Shown in pieces: positions 59,959 through 64,000 of a stretch of DNA of 64,000 nucleotides (position 1 is the stretch's first letter; the number at the start of each line of letters is the position of its first letter). The DNA comes from Thermoplasmata archaeon (GTDB taxonomy: Archaea; Thermoplasmatota; Thermoplasmata; Thermoplasmatales; Thermoplasmataceae). Under the pieces are notes generated by a model. That model saw nothing but the letters and a program-made list of their open reading frames with translations, did no database searches and had not been told where the DNA came from. Both the position numbers and the translations under genes were made by a program. Location of the stretch: positions 178,557 to 242,556 of the forward strand of contig JAJZLU010000035.1 in NCBI GenBank assembly GCA_021850545.1. Direction: 5' to 3'.

Positions 59959-60441
59959 TTAATTGTTGTATTTTGGTTTCCCTGATTTTCTTGGGTCCTT
60001 CCTGTAAAGACTTCTGGCAGCCAGCACCAGCACTATGAAAATCAAGGTTATGCCTAGAGGAATCTGAGCAGGCGAAAGGAAAGGCAGGAGAGAGATCAGA
60101 CCTGACGGTGTTGAGAGACCGACTGTTGGAAGGTAAAACCAAAGCACTGTATCAACAATAAGCGCAAAGAGCAGGACAACCGTGGTTTGTCCGTGAATCT
60201 GGCCCCTTTCCCTGAACATGATCCCCATTGCAGACATGAATAATCCCAGTAGCATGATGGCAGAGAATGCCATATTGAAGGCCCCACCATCATACCTGCT
60301 GAAGCTACCGTAAAATTCGCGGGTTTCCTGAATGAGAATGGGCATCAGCAGGCCAATAAAAAACAGGATGGCCCCAGGGATAACCATTTGTTCCCCTTTA
60401 TCAATCACCAGCAGAGATCTGGCATCAAGGCCTTCCACCAT
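59959..60441 (-). CDS. Small four-helix membrane protein
   Basis: 160 residues with four probable membrane helices (about 20-38, 55-74, 88-104, 122-141) and a short hydrophilic N terminus. No domain known. ATG 60441 has AAGGTGG upstream. The region 60442-60860 to its left on the map holds a small hairpin (TTTCTT and AAGAAA around CTAC at 60487-60502) and no credible gene. Confidence 0.55.
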   Translation of the reverse strand: MVEGLDARSLLVIDKGEQMVIPGAILFFIGLLMPILIQETREFYGSFSRYDGGAFNMAFSAIMLLGLFMSAMGIMFRERGQIHGQTTVVLLFALIVDTVLWFYLPTVGLSTPSGLISLLPFLSPAQIPLGITLIFIVLVLAARSLYRKDPRKSGKPKYNN

Positions 60442-60860
60442 TTCATTTCCACCTTTTATGTATGAACCCGTTTTTAGACGGTTTGCTTTCTTCTACAAGA
60501 AAGCCAGACCTTAGGTGAAGAAAAATCTTTTCAATGAGAGAAGGCAAAGATTTCATGGTTGATTAAGTTAAAATCGGCATTTCAGTATTAGGCATTGCAT
60601 TGGAGGGCAAACAAAGAATATTACGATAGTTTCCGCGGATGTACTTATATCATTCTTAAAATACAGGGTTTTATTTAGGCGGCATATTTTCTGAACAATG
60701 CGAGTGCAAGTTATTGGAGACAACCTTACACAACATTTTGAGAACGGGAACTGTGGAACAATATGATACTGCGGGATAATACAGTCAGGCATACCAGAAT
60801 GCATTCAGTAACCAGGGAAGAATGGCCCGGTGTAAAGAAGAAGACTGAGGAGAGGTTGGC

Positions 60861-61109
60861 GTGAGCCCCCTCTCGAAGAAGCTCCTGTCCATATATGGTT
60901 GGTATGGTACTGCTGCCATCCTTGTGGCGTATTTCCTTGTTAGTTTTGGGTTCGCGGGAGACCTTGTAATTTACCAGGTACTAAACCTCACCGGTTCGGC
61001 AGCGCTAGCAATTATCGGATTCCTGAAAAAAGCCTGGCAACCTGCAGTGCTTGAGGTGGCATGGGCTGCCATTGCCATGGCCAGCCTTATATGGCTTCTT
61101 ATCCGGTAA
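60861..61109 (+). CDS. CBU_0592-like small membrane protein
   Basis: 82 residues with three membrane helices. It matches the CBU_0592 family pattern: GWYGTAAILVAYFLVSFG near the start, YQVLNLTGSAALAIIGFLKKAWQPAVLEVAW in the middle. The helices end with WLLIR. The function is unknown. GTG 60861 follows GAGAGG by about six bases, supporting that start over any inner one. It is convergent with the methyltransferase gene. Confidence 0.7.
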   Translation: MSPLSKKLLSIYGWYGTAAILVAYFLVSFGFAGDLVIYQVLNLTGSAALAIIGFLKKAWQPAVLEVAWAAIAMASLIWLLIR

Positions 61110-61124
61110 AAGTAGACACGGATG

Positions 61125-61883
61125 TCATTTCAGGGCAACGATGACCCTGTTGTCCAGGTCCTGCCATCCAACAGAGACTGCACGGAATCCTGCCTCTTTG
61201 AGGAACTGCATGTGCTTTTCCAGGCTGACCGGATGATCATGATGGTCCGCTTCAGGATATCTCCGTTTCCTTTCCTCCAAGAGCCTTTTGAATTCCTCTT
61301 CCTTTCCAAGTGCCTCCCACCACTGTGGCCAGGTCATCCCTTTACCCAGTGACTTCTGGAAGCTCTGGTATTCGTGCCTTATCTCAGTGAAAATGGTTCT
61401 GACATCAGCGTGTTCACCGGTCGGATAAAGATGGTCCCCATTGAGGAAAATTCCTTTTTCGCCCAGCATGTTATAAATCTCACCATATACCCTTCTCAGG
61501 GTAGCCTCATTGAGCCAGTGCAGAGCAGTTGTGCTCATAACTGCATCAAAGCTATGAGCAAAGGGCATTTCGAGCCACCCTGCACTGCCAAGGTCTGCCT
61601 CGACAAATTCCATTCTGGTGTGATCATAACCGCCATAATTTCTGGCAAGATGCAGCAGGACAGGGTCATAGTCTATCCCCACTGAAGTGGCCGCTTTGTA
61701 CCTCCTCGTAAACCTGCCACCCAATGAGCCGGGCCCACATGCGAGATCAAGTACGTGTGCTTTTACGCCTGCACAGTGGCCCACAACGTCAAACATGAAA
61801 CTGAGTCTCTCTTCTCTTTTCCTTATTTCCAGATTCTGCTGCAATTCCCAGCTTTCAACCCATTTATCCTCTGAAATGCCCAT
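61125..61883 (-). CDS. Class I SAM-dependent methyltransferase
   Basis: 252 residues. Motif I is VLDLACGPGSLGGRF (about residue 43-57), followed by GIDYDPVLLHLA, and motif IV is in FDAVMSTTALHWLNEA. The tail is rich in charged residues. The substrate is unknown; small-molecule or lipid methylation is typical for this fold. ATG 61883 lies in an AT-rich context. It is divergent from the following gene-poor stretch. Confidence 0.88.
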   Translation of the reverse strand: MGISEDKWVESWELQQNLEIRKREERLSFMFDVVGHCAGVKAHVLDLACGPGSLGGRFTRRYKAATSVGIDYDPVLLHLARNYGGYDHTRMEFVEADLGSAGWLEMPFAHSFDAVMSTTALHWLNEATLRRVYGEIYNMLGEKGIFLNGDHLYPTGEHADVRTIFTEIRHEYQSFQKSLGKGMTWPQWWEALGKEEEFKRLLEERKRRYPEADHHDHPVSLEKHMQFLKEAGFRAVSVGWQDLDNRVIVALK

Positions 61884-62297
61884 TTTCTTTTCTGCCCCTT
61901 ATGCAAATGTTTCCTCGCACTATAATCTTCACCAGTTAACTCCTATATGATTAGGGAATGAATGTGAGGAGAAATTCAGCCTCTTAGTTGCGATTACCCA
62001 AACAACACGTCTCTCACTGTAAGCTTTCAAACAGCTATGATTAGGATTACAAATGAAGCACTAAATAAATTAAGGCAAGGCGAAGATATCATCGTTCTAA
62101 AGTTGTCCGCGAGCCTCCAATATGAAAGCTATGGAACACATGTTTTGAAGTAGGAGTTATGTGAATATATTAGTGTCTCATACTACGCAATCCTATTAGA
62201 AAATATTTTTCAGGTCGCGAATTCTTATTCAAAATAGTAGATCTGTGCATAAAACTAAACCATACCAAATATCTAGATTCGAAATCAGGAATAAATG
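61884..62297. other. Gene-poor stretch with a 38-residue frame
   Basis: Nothing convincing is coded here. One frame from ATG 62037 to TAG 62153 would give 38 residues beginning MIRITNEALNKLRQGED, which faintly resembles the start of VapB antitoxins. It has no ribosome site and may be a remnant or chance. The right end holds the thermopsin promoter. Confidence 0.3.
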
Positions 62298-62308
62298 GTT
62301 AAATATCG
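62298..62308 (+). promoter_or_regulatory. TATA box of the thermopsin gene
   Basis: GTTAAATATCG, preceded by GG, lies about 35 bases before ATG 62338. Transcription would start near 62328, with a ten-base leader. Confidence 0.5.
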
Positions 62309-62337
62309 AACTGGAGTATTGATTATTTGATCATAAA

Positions 62338-64000
62338 ATGAGTAAAAAACTATTGTCTTTATTAGTGATAATGGTTGCTCTGGCAATGGTTCTCTCCACA
62401 GCCGCATTTATTTTTCCAGGAGAAAACCATGCTTCAAGCAGCAACACAGCGTCTCCATTTGGAGAAACTTCACTGGGCAACCTGGCATCTGTCGCACCAC
62501 AGCAGACTCTGAGCCAAAAGAGCCTCAATGTACTCAGCACGCTTCATTCTAAGGGCATAGCTAACAAATACATCTATCTGCCCAACTTCAACGCGAAGAA
62601 TGTTATTCAGGGAAACCAGGTAAACAGTACCGGATACATACAGGCACCAGCCCCAATGGGAATCGGGACTTATGGATTTTCCAACACAACTGGAGTAATC
62701 CAGCGTAACACCATCAACACTTCAAGCATAGCAGCCTCTGTGACCATGAACAACCTCAGCACGTTCTATGCATTGGATGATGGCCCCAACAGCGTTACTA
62801 TGCAACTCAATGCCATAATGAACAATGTAACACTTTTTGGAAATTCCTCGTACACTTTCTGGACCCAGAATGTGATATTCTACTCTGCCAGGACACACAC
62901 GCTACAGTTCCTTGACAATATATGGAATTTCTCAAGCCCCGCAACGAACATGACAACCAATGCGCTGAGTTCATATTGCGGCACAATTGTACCGTACACT
63001 TTCTATTACACAGTCGGGCCAGCATTCCAAGTTACGTATCCTTTCACAGTGAATGTTTACCTTAACACATCTGTGGTAAACGGAAACGATGCAGTCTTCT
63101 TCAACTTCTCACTGTCAGATGCGCAAGGGTCAGTTTCCGGAAGCTATGACCAGGTACAGTTCAACTCAACTTACGGAACCCCAACAGGATATTCTGCACC
63201 CCAGTCCAACATGTTAATAACGTCCAACTACACAACGCCCATAGGCTTACCATATGATGCCGAAATCATGATTGGCGGCCCAGGTGGAGGAAGCACAGCA
63301 ATGATCTACCAGATCAACGCCTCAATGACACTCAAGTATCTGGGCAGCAATGGTGCATATTCCAACGTTCCAAACGCATTTGACGTTGGATCTGAAACAG
63401 GCGAAACCTCCACTGGTGTAGCTGTTACTTGGACCCAGAATGCAGTCGCCCAGTTGACAGCCGGTCCATCGTTTGTTTACGGAATGTGGAATGAGTCGAC
63501 ACCGCAGACATTCGTGCATTTCCAGGGAAAGATCAACCCGCCAAACTCCTTCGCATTTGTGTATAGCGATTTGACACCCTACTCTGGATTCCCGGTGATA
63601 ACACCACTAAGTCCTACAGGATCGTATTCCTTTAGCCTGCCTACAGCAGATTATGGGTTGATTATCCTGATGAGTAATTATAACCCAGTATATATCCCTC
63701 TAACACCAGGTTCCCCGCAGGAATTCAGTTTGCAATTTAATGCGTCTCAGGGGGTTTACACACCGTTGTATGCATTTGGCAACCAGCAGTTGAAGTACAT
63801 ATCATATGCAGGTGATGGTTCAGCAAGACACCCATACATGCTGTTCAACAACCCTGCACCAGGCGGGCAACTGAACATACTCTTCTCCACGGTGAACGAT
63901 TACTTGTTCCCGCAGTTCAGTGGCGTTCTATTGCACAGCACCACAGCACATGTAGTGGCAAACAATATGCCTTCATTCAATGTATCAATGGCACTATATG
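62338..64000 (+). CDS. Thermopsin-family acid protease (A5), C-terminal part outside window
   Basis: An exported acid protease; the frame is open to the right edge (554 codons seen). It begins MSKKLLSLLVIMVALAMVL, a signal peptide or anchor, and has the thermopsin signature PAPMGIGTYG near residue 103. TFWTQNVIFYS (about 175-185) and QFLDNIWNFSS follow. The chain is rich in Asn, Ser, Thr and Tyr with few lysines, suited to hot acid, and has many glycosylation sites. Thermopsins act outside the cell on proteins at low pH. The 3' end and any membrane anchor there are missing. Confidence 0.9.
   Translation, partial: MSKKLLSLLVIMVALAMVLSTAAFIFPGENHASSSNTASPFGETSLGNLASVAPQQTLSQKSLNVLSTLHSKGIANKYIYLPNFNAKNVIQGNQVNSTGYIQAPAPMGIGTYGFSNTTGVIQRNTINTSSIAASVTMNNLSTFYALDDGPNSVTMQLNAIMNNVTLFGNSSYTFWTQNVIFYSARTHTLQFLDNIWNFSSPATNMTTNALSSYCGTIVPYTFYYTVGPAFQVTYPFTVNVYLNTSVVNGNDAVFFNFSLSDAQGSVSGSYDQVQFNSTYGTPTGYSAPQSNMLITSNYTTPIGLPYDAEIMIGGPGGGSTAMIYQINASMTLKYLGSNGAYSNVPNAFDVGSETGETSTGVAVTWTQNAVAQLTAGPSFVYGMWNESTPQTFVHFQGKINPPNSFAFVYSDLTPYSGFPVITPLSPTGSYSFSLPTADYGLIILMSNYNPVYIPLTPGSPQEFSLQFNASQGVYTPLYAFGNQQLKYISYAGDGSARHPYMLFNNPAPGGQLNILFSTVNDYLFPQFSGVLLHSTTAHVVANNMPSFNVSMALY

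Noticed and set aside
60568-60804. Minus-strand frame of 78 residues, cysteine-rich
   Set aside because: No promoter, ribosome site or family pattern; the composition looks like random translation.

Overview
The window reads as a chromosome segment of a thermoacidophilic archaeon of the Thermoplasmata, most likely the Thermoplasmatales. The signs are: archaeal-type ribosomal proteins in S10-operon order (uL3-uL4-uL23-uL2-uS19), aIF2-gamma with eS6, archaeal DnaG, a Kae1-Bud32 fusion, an HU-type chromatin protein of the Thermoplasma HTa kind instead of an archaeal histone, and a secreted thermopsin, an acid protease. TATA boxes often lie about 25 bases before a start codon (leaderless mRNAs), while genes inside operons carry GGTGA or GGAGG ribosome sites. 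I used this pattern to choose many starts. Species cannot be fixed from the sequence alone.

Layout. 1-3296: ribosomal protein operon on the minus strand, with a palindrome at its promoter. 3404-8361: a visibly AT-richer block with a polytopic signal peptidase I, a DUF5305-like protein, a small membrane protein, a winged-helix regulator and, divergently, a secreted protein with a SipW/TasA-type signal peptide. This looks like an archaeal TasA-like (bundling-pilus type) filament module and is the best candidate here for a little-described system. 8717-11164: an intact tRNA-Lys followed 2.4 kb later by a copy of its 3' end; between them lie an alpha/beta hydrolase, a 44-residue protein and a VapBC pair, so this is an att-flanked cassette. 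11537-17573: mixed genes (zinc-ribbon membrane protein, orphan adenine methylase, IsdG-like protein, carbonic anhydrase, acetyltransferase, secreted protein). 17758-19558: three tandem secreted paralogues that may also be surface filament subunits.

19744-28490: FMN reductase, triosephosphate isomerase, tRNA-Gly, an M13 metallopeptidase, histidine ammonia-lyase and threonyl-tRNA synthetase with a zinc-ribbon insertion. 28690-32320: a 52-residue ORF and a FixCXAB electron-transfer flavoprotein operon. 32465-38410: a MagIII-like glycosylase, aIF2-gamma/eS6, Kae1-Bud32, an inosine/xanthosine triphosphate pyrophosphatase and spermidine synthase. 38805-47881: HTa-like protein, endonuclease-IV-like barrel, DnaG, a Lon-type AAA+ ATPase lacking its protease domain, an M61 peptidase and two regulators. 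47868-54830: FtsJ methyltransferase, GcvH, RNA cyclic phosphodiesterase, MarC, a PhoU-like/PiT phosphate pair and three unknown genes.

54964-57477 is a likely UV-damage repair group (NreA, a SplB-type radical SAM protein, a pyrimidine-dimer glycosylase). It is followed by DUF72, AIM24, a second orphan adenine methylase, small membrane proteins, a methyltransferase and a thermopsin precursor that runs off the right edge. No rRNA, CRISPR array or insertion sequence was seen.
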